Assembly (NCBI RefSeq): GCF_003852405.1
Contig: NZ_QAJM01000024.1
Span: 124,001-188,000, forward strand
Source: Pseudomonas sp. KBW05
GTDB taxonomy: Bacteria > Pseudomonadota > Gammaproteobacteria > Pseudomonadales > Pseudomonadaceae
Length of the DNA: 64,000 bases
Direction of reading: 5' to 3'
Shown here: positions 39,662 to 49,391 of the stretch, piece after piece
How the letters are laid out: each line of letters begins with the position of its first letter
Position numbering within the stretch: position 1 is the stretch's first letter
Translations under genes and position numbers: made by a program
The notes under the pieces: model-generated
What the model was told of the DNA's origin: nothing
The model's input: the letters and a program-made list of their open reading frames with translations, nothing else
Databases searched by the model: none

Positions 39662-40423
39662 TTGCTAAGCCATAGAGTGATACCTGCTTTGCTTCTGAGT
39701 GACTCGGGCCTGGTGAAAACACAGCGCTTCGCCAATGCCAAGTATGTGGGCGATCCGATCAACGCTATCCGCATTTTCAATGAAAAAGAAGTGGATGAGT
39801 TGGTCGTGTTGGACATTGATGCAACCCGCTTGAATCGAGAGCCTGATTACGCCTTGATCGAGGAGTTTGCTGGCGAGTGCTTTATGCCCCTGGGTTATGG
39901 CGGCGGGATTCGCACCGTGGAGCAAGCCAGGCGGTTGTTTTCGTTAGGCGTTGAAAAGGTGGTCCTGCAAACTGCCGCCTTGGAGAACCCCTCCCTTGTT
40001 ACCGAGATGGCCTCTCGATTTGGCAGCCAGAGCATAGTTGTATCAATCGATGTCAAGAAAGATTGGTTGGGCAGGACGAGGCTTTGGGGCTCATCGAGTA
40101 AGCGCAAGCTCAAGGCCGATTGGCTGGCCGTCATAAAGGAGTTGGAGTCGGCAGGCGCGGGTGAGCTTCTTCTGAATTCGGTAGATCGAGATGGTGTGCA
40201 GAATGGTTACGACCTAGATGTGATAAGGTCCGCCGCAGCAATACTTGATATACCCTTGGTGGCACTCGGAGGTGCGGGTAACATGGCGCATTTGCTTGAA
40301 GCTGTGCAGGCCGGAGCCTCCGCAGTGGCTGCAGGAAGCCTATTCGTATTACAGGGACCCCATCGGGCGGTGCTGATCAGCTACCCCGGATACTCAGCGC
40401 TCGATAAGCTCTTCAGGAGTTAA
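39662..40423 (+). CDS. HisF-like amidotransferase subunit, set 2 (sugar amidination)
   Basis: 253-residue HisF homologue starting at TTG 39662. It aligns residue for residue with standard HisF at the N-terminus, but the first catalytic aspartate, Asp11 of the CLDV motif, is replaced (VIPALLLSDSG, Leu11). The second, Asp130, is kept in VVSIDVKK. MPLGYGGGIRT and LNSVDRDGVQNGYD are family blocks. Cyclase activity is therefore unlikely, and a pure ammonia-channel role fits. The set 1 HisF shows the opposite loss. Confidence 0.87.
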   Translation: MLSHRVIPALLLSDSGLVKTQRFANAKYVGDPINAIRIFNEKEVDELVVLDIDATRLNREPDYALIEEFAGECFMPLGYGGGIRTVEQARRLFSLGVEKVVLQTAALENPSLVTEMASRFGSQSIVVSIDVKKDWLGRTRLWGSSSKRKLKADWLAVIKELESAGAGELLLNSVDRDGVQNGYDLDVIRSAAAILDIPLVALGGAGNMAHLLEAVQAGASAVAAGSLFVLQGPHRAVLISYPGYSALDKLFRS

Positions 40424-40424
40424 T

Positions 40425-41555
40425 ATGCAGGTTAAACAACACCAGGTATGTACACGGTGTGTCATGGATACCAGTGCTTCAAATATCTCTTTTGATCAAG
40501 ACGGTATTTGTAATTTTTGCACCTCTTTTGAGCGCCAACTCAATGAGGTTGTTTTCGCAACAGACGAAACCCGCGCAATTCGTCGGGCGGCCTTTATCGA
40601 ACAAGTAAAGAAGGCGGGCAAGGGGAAGCGTTACGATTGTGTCATGGGGTTGTCGGGCGGCGTGGACAGTTCCTATGCGCTTGACCTCGCGGTAAAGGAA
40701 GGTTTACGACCTTTAGCGGTCCATATGGACAACAATTGGAACTCCGAGCTGGCATCAAGCAACATCAAAAACCTGGTTGCGGGCCTGAATGTCGACCTGT
40801 ATACCCATGTTATTGATTGGCCTGAATATAAAAAGTTGATGCAGGCTTTTTTTGATGCTGATGTTATCGATGTAGAGCTTCTTTATGACAATGCTATGTT
40901 GGCGGTTAATTATAGCCAGGCAAAGAAGTACGGAATAAAGTATATCCTCTCCGGTAGCAACTCCGCCACAGAAGGCATGCCTATGCCTGAGGGGTGGAAC
41001 TGGCGTAAATGGGACAAGACAAATATCAAGGCATTGGGGAAGTTGGGCGGCGTCAAGCTTAAGACTTTTCCTGTCGTCGGCACTGTAGATTATGTGGTCA
41101 ATCGCGTAATCCGCCGTATAGAGTGGGTTCCTTATTTAGATTATTACGACTACCAGAAGGATCAGGCTCTAGAGTTGCTAGAGCGTGAGTATGGCTATAA
41201 GCGTTACCCTTACAAGCACTATGAGTCTATCTTCACGCGATTTTACCAAGGGTATCTGCTGCCAGAGAAATTTGGTGTCGATAAGCGAAAGCTGCATCTT
41301 GCAACGCTTGTGATGAGTGGGCAAATGAGCAGGGATGATGCGCTGGCAATGCTTCAAGAGTCGCCATACCCGGTTCTCGAGGGGCTTGAGACCGATCGAA
41401 GATATTTCTTGAAGAAGATGGGCTGGAGCGAGGCTGATCTGTCGAGTTATCTCGCTCGTCCTGAAAAGAGACATGATCTCTATCCGAGTGACAGGGCGTT
41501 CTGGGATTGGATGAGAAAGACATACCAAGCGTACTCATCAAGAACGAAGGCTTAG
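40425..41555 (+). CDS. wbpG: N-acetyl sugar amidotransferase WbpG-like (376-residue type)
   Basis: PP-loop ATPase of 376 residues, the length I recall for P. aeruginosa WbpG. The PP-loop is MGLSGGVDSSYALDLAV; paired cysteines CTRC and CNFC lie near the N-terminus, and ILSGSNSATEGMPMPEGW is in the family core. It probably makes the 3-acetamidino group on the diacetamido uronic acid from WbpABDE, with ammonia from HisH/HisF set 2. The assignment to this sugar rather than the legionaminic acid rests on subtype and is inference. It starts two bases after hisF. Confidence 0.86.
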   Translation: MQVKQHQVCTRCVMDTSASNISFDQDGICNFCTSFERQLNEVVFATDETRAIRRAAFIEQVKKAGKGKRYDCVMGLSGGVDSSYALDLAVKEGLRPLAVHMDNNWNSELASSNIKNLVAGLNVDLYTHVIDWPEYKKLMQAFFDADVIDVELLYDNAMLAVNYSQAKKYGIKYILSGSNSATEGMPMPEGWNWRKWDKTNIKALGKLGGVKLKTFPVVGTVDYVVNRVIRRIEWVPYLDYYDYQKDQALELLEREYGYKRYPYKHYESIFTRFYQGYLLPEKFGVDKRKLHLATLVMSGQMSRDDALAMLQESPYPVLEGLETDRRYFLKKMGWSEADLSSYLARPEKRHDLYPSDRAFWDWMRKTYQAYSSRTKA

Positions 41556-41660
41556 TCAAATACCGGTTAACTATTCTCTGTGTTGCCACGCACGTGCAAT
41601 AAGTGCCGTGAGAACACGGGGGATGGTTGGCCGCGTTTCTAGGTCGCGAAAGGAGTTTTT

Positions 41661-42734
41661 ATGAGTGTTCTAGTCCGAAAGTCGACATTGTTGCTGGCTT
41701 TTTTTTCACTGTCCTCAGTTGTTTTTTATATTTTTGTCGGCCGCCATGCGCTCGCCGGAGACATCGACTTTCAATTTTATGCAGACTCACTGTCGTATGA
41801 GCGTATCTATCGGGATCTGAACCTGAATTCGCTTTCTGATCTTGTGACATTTAACGCGAACTTTCTAGGTCCGATACTTATTCTTGATCTGTTCAGTGGC
41901 AGTCGAGAGTGGGTGCTCTTTTTTAACTTGTTTGTCTTGTTCCTGGTCGTATGGATCGTCAGGGCGCGCCTTGAATTGAATGCGTCGACTTTTTTGCTTT
42001 TGTTTTTTTTGAGCCCGCTTACATTTTCAAGTTTGCAGTCGGTGAATAAAGAGATCTTGTCGATTTTGTCTGTTGCGCTTGTGGTGGCGTGGTCTGTCCG
42101 CAGGAACGCTGCTTATTTGTTGTTCGCGTTGTTGTGTTCGGTTTTGGTTAGGTGGCAACTTTCTTTGTTTGTGGTGGCTGTTTATATTTCGTTGTCAGGG
42201 CTCAACCCGCTAAGGCGAAGTAGGTATATATACATATTTCTGGTCCTGGTATTTGTTTCGTGCATCTATCCGATGGTGTCTGGATATTTTGAACGGGTCA
42301 ATGAAATTGCCGGCGATGGATCCCTTTCAGGGGGCGGAAGCGGCTTGTATTCCCTTTTTAATAGCCTGCAGCAGAGCGGTGGCTATTTCTTGGTGTTTGT
42401 TCCAAAAGCCTTGCAGGCAATGTACGGCATGGTCTTCAAATTAGGCGATACCTTCAATCCTGACGCAGGCTTGTTTTACAATCGCGTGATGGTGACGCTG
42501 CACTGTGTCGTTGCGTTTTTGCTGTTTTTGTACACGCTAGTTAAGCGCCGCTTGCGAATGTCGGATGACTTTGTGTTTATCGCAGTCGTGTATTGCGTGA
42601 TCTTCGTGCTCAGCCCTATTTATGCCCCACGGTATTTTTATCCGGTATATTTTTTGCTGTGCTTGGTCAATGCCAGGGCTGTGAAGGCGGGCTCAGATAT
42701 AAATCCCGGTTTGAGCGAGACGGTTCGCTCATGA
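41661..42734 (+). CDS. wzy: Probable O-antigen polymerase Wzy
   Basis: 357-residue protein made mostly of hydrophobic segments (about nine or ten), with one larger hydrophilic loop around residues 205-240 (GYFERVNEIAGDGSLSGGG). This is the usual Wzy picture: poor sequence conservation but a characteristic topology. SPLTFSSLQSVNKEILSI with a charged KE is reminiscent of EpsG/Wzy-type polymerases. It is the only polymerase candidate in the locus. AAAGGAG precedes the ATG. It is notably AT-rich with long T-runs. Confidence is moderate because the call rests on topology and context. Confidence 0.78.
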   Translation: MSVLVRKSTLLLAFFSLSSVVFYIFVGRHALAGDIDFQFYADSLSYERIYRDLNLNSLSDLVTFNANFLGPILILDLFSGSREWVLFFNLFVLFLVVWIVRARLELNASTFLLLFFLSPLTFSSLQSVNKEILSILSVALVVAWSVRRNAAYLLFALLCSVLVRWQLSLFVVAVYISLSGLNPLRRSRYIYIFLVLVFVSCIYPMVSGYFERVNEIAGDGSLSGGGSGLYSLFNSLQQSGGYFLVFVPKALQAMYGMVFKLGDTFNPDAGLFYNRVMVTLHCVVAFLLFLYTLVKRRLRMSDDFVFIAVVYCVIFVLSPIYAPRYFYPVYFLLCLVNARAVKAGSDINPGLSETVRS

Positions 42735-42765
42735 TGGGTTTTCATAATAAGTGTGTTAAGAATAT

Positions 42766-43902
42766 ATGGATAGCAAGCACATGAAGGTCATGTTGGTGAG
42801 CCATGTTTCACCTGATTCTATTTATGGCGCCGGGTCCAGTTTGCGCCAACATATGCGCCTGCTCGGCGCTCACCGCCTGACGTTATTGTCCCCTGTGCAC
42901 AAGCGAGCGGAGTCGGTTGACAGCGGCGTCGAGGTCAAGAGGATATTTAGTCCCGTTACCTACAATAACGATGCGACCCATTCTCTGTTCCGCGTATGGG
43001 GGTTGTCGCTTTTCTCGCGAGTGGCATTTTGGTTTACGTCACCGTGGGTTCTGTATCAGCTTTTCAGAACCTCTCCTGATATTGTCCACTTGAATAGCTT
43101 GGTGTTATCCGACTTTTTGCTGTTGTTGAGATTTTACCGGCTCTTCAGGAAGGTCTCGATTGTTTCGCACGTCAGGGAAATGTTGAAGCCCTCGCTTTCC
43201 GCATGGCAAAAATTTCTTATTTTGACGTGCGATCATTTTGTTTTCATTGATAAGGCCGTCCAGCTTCGTTTCTTTAGTGCTGTGGGGGCGCCGAAGGACT
43301 TTGATATCGTCCAGAATCCCTTCAAGGGTTCCGTAGAGGTCGCCGGCGGGGCGGCAGGGTTGGTTGTCGATCCTGAAAAGCAAGTTTTCGCGATGGCGGG
43401 CCGAATCGAAAATGGCAAAGGCGTTCTCGAGATCTGTCGCGCATTTAGCGAGTTGGAATCAGATGCCGCTGTACTCGTAATTGTGGGTGGCGGAGCGCCG
43501 TCATGCTTAGAGGAGATCGCTTCACTGGTCGGCTCGAGTCAAGGCAGAATTGTTTATCTGGGTGAAGTCAAGAACCTGCAGGAAACCGGATTTTTTGGAC
43601 GTGTCGACTTTTTGATAAGAGGGGAGCCTTTTTTCTGTACCGGTCGTACCGTGTACGAGGCGCTCTATTCGGGAGGGCAGGTGATCTTGCCGGGGCATCC
43701 AAATAATCTCGACGAAGATGGTATTCTTGCGGGGTTTAGAGGCAGTGTCAGATTTTACGCGCCCAACGATTTTTCGGGCCTCATGGCGATCATCCGCGAA
43801 CAGCTGCATAACGGCAAATCTTGCGAGCCAAGAGACACCCGCAGCAATTATGTTGACTATTCAGATCTTCTAAATACTATTTATTCCAAGGTGACTAAAT
43901 GA
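42766..43902 (+). CDS. Glycosyltransferase, GT4 family
   Basis: 378 residues, GT-B fold. N-terminal [21 protein letters not shown] is typical of GT4 enzymes. The donor-site half has [21 protein letters not shown] and [19 protein letters not shown], where GT4 enzymes usually have the EX7E motif (E...TVYEAL). It is cytoplasmic or peripheral, and should add one sugar to the growing lipid-linked unit. It sits between wzy and gmd and overlaps gmd by ATGA, so L-fucose from the gmd/fcl branch is a possible donor, but that is inference. A second ATG at 42781 is possible. Confidence 0.83.
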   Translation: MDSKHMKVMLVSHVSPDSIYGAGSSLRQHMRLLGAHRLTLLSPVHKRAESVDSGVEVKRIFSPVTYNNDATHSLFRVWGLSLFSRVAFWFTSPWVLYQLFRTSPDIVHLNSLVLSDFLLLLRFYRLFRKVSIVSHVREMLKPSLSAWQKFLILTCDHFVFIDKAVQLRFFSAVGAPKDFDIVQNPFKGSVEVAGGAAGLVVDPEKQVFAMAGRIENGKGVLEICRAFSELESDAAVLVIVGGGAPSCLEEIASLVGSSQGRIVYLGEVKNLQETGFFGRVDFLIRGEPFFCTGRTVYEALYSGGQVILPGHPNNLDEDGILAGFRGSVRFYAPNDFSGLMAIIREQLHNGKSCEPRDTRSNYVDYSDLLNTIYSKVTK

Positions 43903-45023
43903 GCATTAAAAAAGCGCTAATAACGGGTGTGACAGGTCAGGATGGCTCCTATCTCGCCGAACTCTTGCTCAGTAAAGGTTATGAAGTGCATGGAATCAAA
44001 CGCCGTGCCTCTTCTTTCAATACACAGCGTGTAGACCATATTTATCAGGACCCACACGTAGATAATCGCAATTTTGTCCTGCATTACGGTGATCTCACCG
44101 ATTCCTCGAACTTGACTCGTATTATCAAGGAAGTTCAGCCGGATGAGGTTTACAACCTGGGCGCACAATCGCACGTGGCTGTGAGTTTCGAATCGCCTGA
44201 GTACACGGCTGACGTGGATGCGATGGGTACGCTACGTATCCTGGAGGCCATTCGTTTGTTGGGCCTGGAGAAAAAAACTCGTTTCTACCAGGCATCTACC
44301 TCTGAGCTGTATGGCCTTGTACAAGAGACACCTCAGAAAGAAACGACACCGTTCTACCCGCGTTCGCCCTATGCCGTTGCCAAACTGTACGCCTACTGGA
44401 TAACGGTAAACTACCGTGAGGCGTATGGCATGTACGCGTGTAATGGCATCTTGTTTAATCATGAGTCGCCACGCCGTGGTGAAACATTCGTGACGCGAAA
44501 GATCACGCGAGCGCTGGCCAATATTTCCCAAGGCCTGGAGCAATGTGTGTTTTTGGGGAACCTGGACGCCTTGCGTGACTGGGGCCATGCCAAAGATTAC
44601 GTGCGTATGCAATGGATGATGCTTCAGCAAGACCAACCTGAAGACTTTGTCATCGCAACAGGCGTGCAGTATTCGGTGCGTGAGTTCATTCGTTGGTCGG
44701 CTGCCGAGCTTGGCGTTTCCCTGCGTTTTGAAAACAGCGGCGTGGAAGAGATTGCTGTTGTCGATGCGATCCAAGGGGATCTTGCACCGGCGTTGAAGGT
44801 AGGCGATATCATCGTTCGGGTTGACCCGCGTTATTTCCGCCCGGCGGAAGTAGAGACCCTGCTGGGTGATCCGACGAAGGCCAAAACCAAGTTGGGTTGG
44901 ACCCCCGAGATCACCGTTCAGGAAATGTGTGCGGAAATGGTCCGTGAGGACCTCAAGGTTGCCCAGCGCCACGCGCTGTTGAAGCAACACGGGCATGACA
45001 TTCCCGTCGCGACGGAGAACTGA
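43899..45023 (+). CDS. gmd: GDP-mannose 4,6-dehydratase
   Basis: Converts GDP-D-mannose to GDP-4-keto-6-deoxymannose, 374 residues. NADP site [15 protein letters not shown], the [16 protein letters not shown] block, catalytic threonine/glutamate in ASTSELYG, and [10 protein letters not shown] with the active-site tyrosine and lysine. [16 protein letters not shown] is diagnostic for Gmd. It overlaps the upstream glycosyltransferase by four bases and is followed by fcl after three. Confidence 0.96.
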   Translation: MSIKKALITGVTGQDGSYLAELLLSKGYEVHGIKRRASSFNTQRVDHIYQDPHVDNRNFVLHYGDLTDSSNLTRIIKEVQPDEVYNLGAQSHVAVSFESPEYTADVDAMGTLRILEAIRLLGLEKKTRFYQASTSELYGLVQETPQKETTPFYPRSPYAVAKLYAYWITVNYREAYGMYACNGILFNHESPRRGETFVTRKITRALANISQGLEQCVFLGNLDALRDWGHAKDYVRMQWMMLQQDQPEDFVIATGVQYSVREFIRWSAAELGVSLRFENSGVEEIAVVDAIQGDLAPALKVGDIIVRVDPRYFRPAEVETLLGDPTKAKTKLGWTPEITVQEMCAEMVREDLKVAQRHALLKQHGHDIPVATEN

Positions 45024-45026
45024 TCA

Positions 45027-46001
45027 ATGGCGCGCAATTTGGATGCACGCGTACTGGTTGTTGGTCATCGTGGAATGGTTGGCTCTGCCATCGTGCGGCG
45101 GTTGTCCGGTTTGGGTTACACAAACGTCCTGACTTTGGGGCGTGAAGATCTTGACCTGATTGATCAATCGGCTGTCAGGGCCTACTTTCAGTCGCACGAG
45201 ATTGATCAGGTTTACCTCGCCGCGGCTAAGGTGGGCGGTATCCACGCCAATAACGTTTATCCTGCCGATTTCATCTACGACAACCTGATGATCCAGGCCA
45301 ATGTAATTGAGGCTGCTCATCGCGCGAATGTGCAGAAACTGTTGTTTCTGGGGTCTTCCTGTATCTATCCCAAACACGCGTCGCAGCCGATGGTGGAAGA
45401 TGCGTTGTTGACGGGGACTCTTGAACCCACCAACGAACCTTATGCAATCGCTAAGATTGCGGGCATCAAGTTGTGCGAAAGTTATAATCGCCAACACGAT
45501 CGTGATTACCGCAGTGTCATGCCCACCAATTTGTACGGGCCTAACGACAACTATCACCCGGACAATAGCCATGTCATCCCTGCGTTGTTACGCAGGTTTC
45601 ACGATGCGGTTGCCCAGCAGCTAGAGGAGGTTGTTATCTGGGGCAGTGGCAACCCTATGCGGGAGTTCTTGCATGTCGATGATATGGCCGCGGCGAGTGT
45701 GCATGTGATGGAGCTTGACGCCCTTAACTATCAGGCCAATACGCAACCCATGTTGTCGCATATCAACGTGGGCACTGGCGTTGACTGTTCGATTCGCGAG
45801 CTGGCTGAAACGATTGCCAAGGTCACAGGTTATCAAGGCTCTCTGCGATTTGACGCGAGTAAGCCAGATGGCACTCTGCGCAAGTTGATGGATGTCTCGC
45901 GCCTGCGTTCGCTAGGGTGGGAGGCCAGCATCAGTCTTGAGAAGGGGCTCAGTGATGCCTACCGGTGGTTTGTTGACAACCGCCTGAGTGTCCGAGACTG
46001 A
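45027..46001 (+). CDS. fcl: GDP-L-fucose synthase
   Basis: Epimerases C3 and C5 and reduces C4 of the Gmd product to give GDP-L-fucose; 324 residues. [16 protein letters not shown] is the NADP site; [10 protein letters not shown] holds the catalytic serine and [11 protein letters not shown] the tyrosine and lysine. The cysteine/histidine pair for epimerisation fits SSCIYP and the region after [20 protein letters not shown]. The gene pair gmd-fcl, with manC downstream, gives the full GDP-fucose branch apart from phosphomannomutase. Confidence 0.94.
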   Translation: MARNLDARVLVVGHRGMVGSAIVRRLSGLGYTNVLTLGREDLDLIDQSAVRAYFQSHEIDQVYLAAAKVGGIHANNVYPADFIYDNLMIQANVIEAAHRANVQKLLFLGSSCIYPKHASQPMVEDALLTGTLEPTNEPYAIAKIAGIKLCESYNRQHDRDYRSVMPTNLYGPNDNYHPDNSHVIPALLRRFHDAVAQQLEEVVIWGSGNPMREFLHVDDMAAASVHVMELDALNYQANTQPMLSHINVGTGVDCSIRELAETIAKVTGYQGSLRFDASKPDGTLRKLMDVSRLRSLGWEASISLEKGLSDAYRWFVDNRLSVRD

Positions 46002-46028
46002 TGTTTCCCAGTGCCTGCTCGGCAGGAT

Positions 46029-46064
46029 GTTCCTGCCGTCGTTCCTGCCGTCGTTCCTGCGACG
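46029..46064. repeat. Three tandem 12-bp repeats between fcl and manC
   Basis: GTTCCTGCCGTC occurs twice in tandem, followed by a third variant copy, GTTCCTGCGACG. It lies in the 240-bp gap that separates fcl from manC, which holds no gene that I can see. Confidence 0.7.
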
Positions 46065-46241
46065 AACAGTGATGCCTTGGGTTCTGGCGTTGCGGTGCTA
46101 TTACGTCGCCAGGGATCATGTAGGGAGCGTATGATTGGCGGCTTGCGATAGATATGGATTGGTTGGCAGCGTCTCCGGGGTGTCATTGCACCCTGGGAGT
46201 AACTGTTTGTGCCGTTCGAATAGAGTCAAAGGATGATTTGA

Positions 46242-47657
46242 ATGTTTCTTCCGGTAATCATTGCGGGTGGTTCAGGTACTCGCCTGTGGCCCCTGTCTCG
46301 TCAGCTGAATCCTAAGCAGTTTTTGCCGCTTGTAGAGGCGGGGATGACGATGCTGCAGGCGACCATCAATCGACTCGATGGGCTGGAACATTTGCCTGCG
46401 CGATTGATTTGCAACGAGCACCATCGTTTCTTGGCGGCTGAGCAGCTTCGCCAGTCGGGCGTTGAAGAGGCGAAGATCATACTTGAGCCGCTTGGGCGCA
46501 ATACCGCACCCGCTATTGCTCTGGCTGCGTTGCAGGCGTTGTCATCAGGCGATGATCCTGTGCTGTTGGTTCTCGCTGCGGATCACTTGATTCAGGATGT
46601 GGGGGCATTCCACGCCAGTGTTCGTTCTGCGTTGGCACTTGCCGAAGCGGGCAAGCTGGTTACTTTCGGCGTGGTTCCGACTCATCCGGAAACAGGATAT
46701 GGCTACCTCTGCCGTGGAACGTCTGTTGGGGAAGGCGGTTTCAAGGTTGACCGATTCGTTGAAAAACCGGACTTGAAAACGGCTGAGAAGTACTTGGCTA
46801 CGGGAGGGTATTATTGGAACAGCGGCATGTTTATGTTCCGTGCCAGCCGTTATCTTGAGGAGCTCGAACAGTTTCAGCCGAAAATATTGTCTGCATGCCG
46901 TGAGTCCCTGGCCAAAGGGCAGCAGGATATGTATTTCACTCGCGTCGACGCCGACACGTTTGCGACTTGCCCTGACGTTTCCATTGATTATGCGGTGATG
47001 GAAAAGACAAACGATGCCGTCATGGTTCCCTTGAGTGCAGGTTGGAGTGATATCGGCTCCTGGTCCGCCCTGTGGGACGCCGGTGTGAAGAATGCCGAAG
47101 GTAATCTCTTCCGGGGCGATGTGCTGGCCGAACGGACCACCGATAGCTATGTTCACGCGACTCATCGCCTGGTGGCGACGCTGGGGATTGAGGACCTGAT
47201 TATCGTTGAAACCAAGGACGCGGTTTTAGTGGCGCACAAGGATCAAGTGCAAGACGTCAAGATGATCGTCGACAGGCTCAAAGCCGCCGGGCGTTATGAA
47301 CATGCAAACCACCGCGAGGTCTATCGCCCTTGGGGGGTCTACGATTGTATCGACAGTGGTGAGCGGTACCAGGTCAAAAGGATCACAGTAAAACCTGGCG
47401 AGAAACTATCGGTGCAGATGCATCACCACCGGGCGGAGCACTGGATTGTCGTGAGTGGTACTGCTCGTGTTACCAACGGCGATAAGACTTATCTGGTTAC
47501 TGAAAATCAATCGACATATATCCCGATCGGACATGTTCACGCATTGGAAAATCCCGGGATGATTCCTCTTGAATTGATAGAGGTTCAGTCAGGATCCTAT
47601 CTAGGCGAAGACGACATTGTTCGGTTCGAAGATATTTACGGTCGAGTGAAGGATTGA
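46242..47657 (+). CDS. manC: Mannose-1-phosphate guanylyltransferase / mannose-6-phosphate isomerase
   Basis: Type II bifunctional PMI-GMP enzyme (AlgA/WbpW/ManC family) of 471 residues that supplies GDP-mannose to Gmd. The guanylyltransferase domain has [16 protein letters not shown] at the start and [14 protein letters not shown]. The C-terminal cupin isomerase domain has [29 protein letters not shown] and the metal-ligand glutamine and histidines. No phosphomannomutase gene is present; AlgC encoded elsewhere usually fills that role in Pseudomonas. Confidence 0.94.
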   Translation: MFLPVIIAGGSGTRLWPLSRQLNPKQFLPLVEAGMTMLQATINRLDGLEHLPARLICNEHHRFLAAEQLRQSGVEEAKIILEPLGRNTAPAIALAALQALSSGDDPVLLVLAADHLIQDVGAFHASVRSALALAEAGKLVTFGVVPTHPETGYGYLCRGTSVGEGGFKVDRFVEKPDLKTAEKYLATGGYYWNSGMFMFRASRYLEELEQFQPKILSACRESLAKGQQDMYFTRVDADTFATCPDVSIDYAVMEKTNDAVMVPLSAGWSDIGSWSALWDAGVKNAEGNLFRGDVLAERTTDSYVHATHRLVATLGIEDLIIVETKDAVLVAHKDQVQDVKMIVDRLKAAGRYEHANHREVYRPWGVYDCIDSGERYQVKRITVKPGEKLSVQMHHHRAEHWIVVSGTARVTNGDKTYLVTENQSTYIPIGHVHALENPGMIPLELIEVQSGSYLGEDDIVRFEDIYGRVKD

Positions 47658-47661
47658 TTTT

Positions 47662-48429
47662 TTGAAAGTTTCTATTATTACGGTTTCTTACAATAGTGGT
47701 AAGACAATCAGGGATACTATTGAATCGGTCCTGGCGCAAACGTATTCAGATATTGAATACATCATTGTTGATGGTGCCTCCCGCGACAATACCATGAGCA
47801 TTGTTCAAGAGTATTCAACCTCTATTGCCAAGGTCGTGAGCGAGCCCGACAAGGGCATTTATGATGCGATGAACAAAGGCATCGCGCTGGCGACGGGTGA
47901 TGTGATCGGTATTTTGAACTCCGATGACTTCTACGAAAGCGATCAATCGATTGAGTGGGTGGTGGCCGCGTTTAATGCTAACCCGCAAAGCTCACTGGTG
48001 TTTGGCGATATTGTTTTTGTCTCGCCCGATAATCTTCAGCGCGTAACCCGGTTGTATGCCGCTGCTCATTTCAAGGCATGGAAGCTGCGGTTTGGCTGGA
48101 TGCCACCGCACCCAGGGACCTTCGTCAAGGCCGCTGCCTACAGGGCTGTGGGTGACTACTCCCTGTTGTATAAAATCTCTGCCGACTATGAAATGTTTGT
48201 TCGGCTGCTACTCATTAAGCGCCTGGCTTATACCCACCTCGACAAAGTGCTCGTCCGTATGCGTTCGGGAGGTGTCAGTACTGCCGGATTCAAAAGCAGT
48301 TTGCGCCTTAATAAGGAAATTGTTCAGGCATGCCGGAGAAATGGCATCTATACCAACTTGTTGATGATCTTGAGTAAGATACCTTTCAAGTTGTTGGAGT
48401 TTCTGAAACCGACAGGTTCGAAACGCTGA
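47662..48429 (+). CDS. Glycosyltransferase, GT2 family (WcaA-like)
   Basis: GT-A fold transferase of 255 residues. SIITVSYNSGKTIRDTIESV is the nucleotide-binding start, EYIIVDGASRDNT the first aspartate motif, and GILNSDDFYESDQ the DXD-like metal site. The start is TTG at 47662 with AAGGATTG upstream. Its stop overlaps the wbpV ATG (TGATG). It has no membrane segment. In P. aeruginosa, transferases next to wbpL often add the second sugar, so that position is plausible but unproven. Confidence 0.87.
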   Translation: MKVSIITVSYNSGKTIRDTIESVLAQTYSDIEYIIVDGASRDNTMSIVQEYSTSIAKVVSEPDKGIYDAMNKGIALATGDVIGILNSDDFYESDQSIEWVVAAFNANPQSSLVFGDIVFVSPDNLQRVTRLYAAAHFKAWKLRFGWMPPHPGTFVKAAAYRAVGDYSLLYKISADYEMFVRLLLIKRLAYTHLDKVLVRMRSGGVSTAGFKSSLRLNKEIVQACRRNGIYTNLLMILSKIPFKLLEFLKPTGSKR

Positions 48430-49391
48430 TGAAATCTATACTGGTTACCGGCGCTTCAGGGTTCCTGGGGCGCAATCTTATCGGCCGCCTACAGGCGGAT
48501 GGTTACACCGTGGCCGGTTCGATACGTCGCCCCTCCAGCGTGTTGTCAGCGACTGTCAGGACGCATCTCGTGGATGTCGAAAATCCGCAAGACTCCTGGG
48601 TACCAGCCTTGGCGGGGGTTGACACCGTTGTGCATTGCGCCGCCCGGGTCCATGTGATGCTCGACAAATCGGCAAATCCATTGGCCGAGTTTCGCAAGGC
48701 GAATGTTGAGGCAACGTTGAGATTGGCTCGTGAATCGGCGGCCGCAGGCGTTCGCAGATTCATCTTTGTCAGCTCGATCAAGGTCAACGGCGAGCAAACG
48801 TTGCCGGGTGCGCCTTATACGGCTGATGACATCCCTCAGCCCACTGATCCTTACGGTATCTCCAAGCTGGAAGCGGAAGCTGGCCTTTTGGCGCTTGCCG
48901 AGACCGTCGATATGGACGTGGTCATCATCCGCCCCGTACTTGTCTATGGGCCGGGTGTCAAAGCCAACTTTTTAAGTTTGATGACCTGGTTGTCGAGGGG
49001 CGTTCCTTTGCCCTTGGGGGCGATCCACAACAAGCGCAGTCTGGTAGCGTTGGATAATCTTTGCGACCTGATCGTAACCTGCGTAGATCATCCCGCTGCT
49101 TCCAATCAGGTATTTCTGGTCAGTGATGGCGAAGACCTCTCCACCACGGCACTGTTGCGCCGAATGGCTGAAGCGTTGAACGCACAGGCGCGCCTTCTTC
49201 CTGTGCCAGTCTGGGTGCTGAGGCTTGGTGCATTGCTGATAGGGAAGCCCGAGCTCTCCCAACGGCTGTGTGGGTCACTTCAAGTCGATATCACAAAGAC
49301 ACGCACTTTGTTGGGCTGGACTCCGCCAGTAAGTGTCAACACTGCACTTGCAGCGACGGCCAAGCATTATCTGAACCCGAGCAAGCTATGA
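48429..49391 (+). CDS. wbpV: UDP-4-keto-6-deoxy-HexNAc C4 reductase (WbpV/WbpK-like)
   Basis: Extended SDR of 320 residues. NAD(P) site ILVTGASGFLGRNLI, VVHCAARVHVM, catalytic FVSSIKVNGEQ, and Tyr/Lys in DPYGISKLEAE. It lies directly before wbpL and wbpM. In P. aeruginosa the WbpV or WbpK proteins at this position reduce the WbpM product to UDP-D-QuiNAc or UDP-D-FucNAc. Which of the two is made cannot be decided from motifs alone; I lean to WbpV by general resemblance. It is coupled at both ends (TGATG and ATGA overlaps). Confidence 0.82.
   Translation: MKSILVTGASGFLGRNLIGRLQADGYTVAGSIRRPSSVLSATVRTHLVDVENPQDSWVPALAGVDTVVHCAARVHVMLDKSANPLAEFRKANVEATLRLARESAAAGVRRFIFVSSIKVNGEQTLPGAPYTADDIPQPTDPYGISKLEAEAGLLALAETVDMDVVIIRPVLVYGPGVKANFLSLMTWLSRGVPLPLGAIHNKRSLVALDNLCDLIVTCVDHPAASNQVFLVSDGEDLSTTALLRRMAEALNAQARLLPVPVWVLRLGALLIGKPELSQRLCGSLQVDITKTRTLLGWTPPVSVNTALAATAKHYLNPSKL

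Noticed and set aside
28340-40423. The hisH/hisF pairs as histidine biosynthesis genes.
   Set aside because: They sit beside PP-loop amidotransferases in a polysaccharide operon and have lost cyclase residues; no other his genes except the distant hisC are present.
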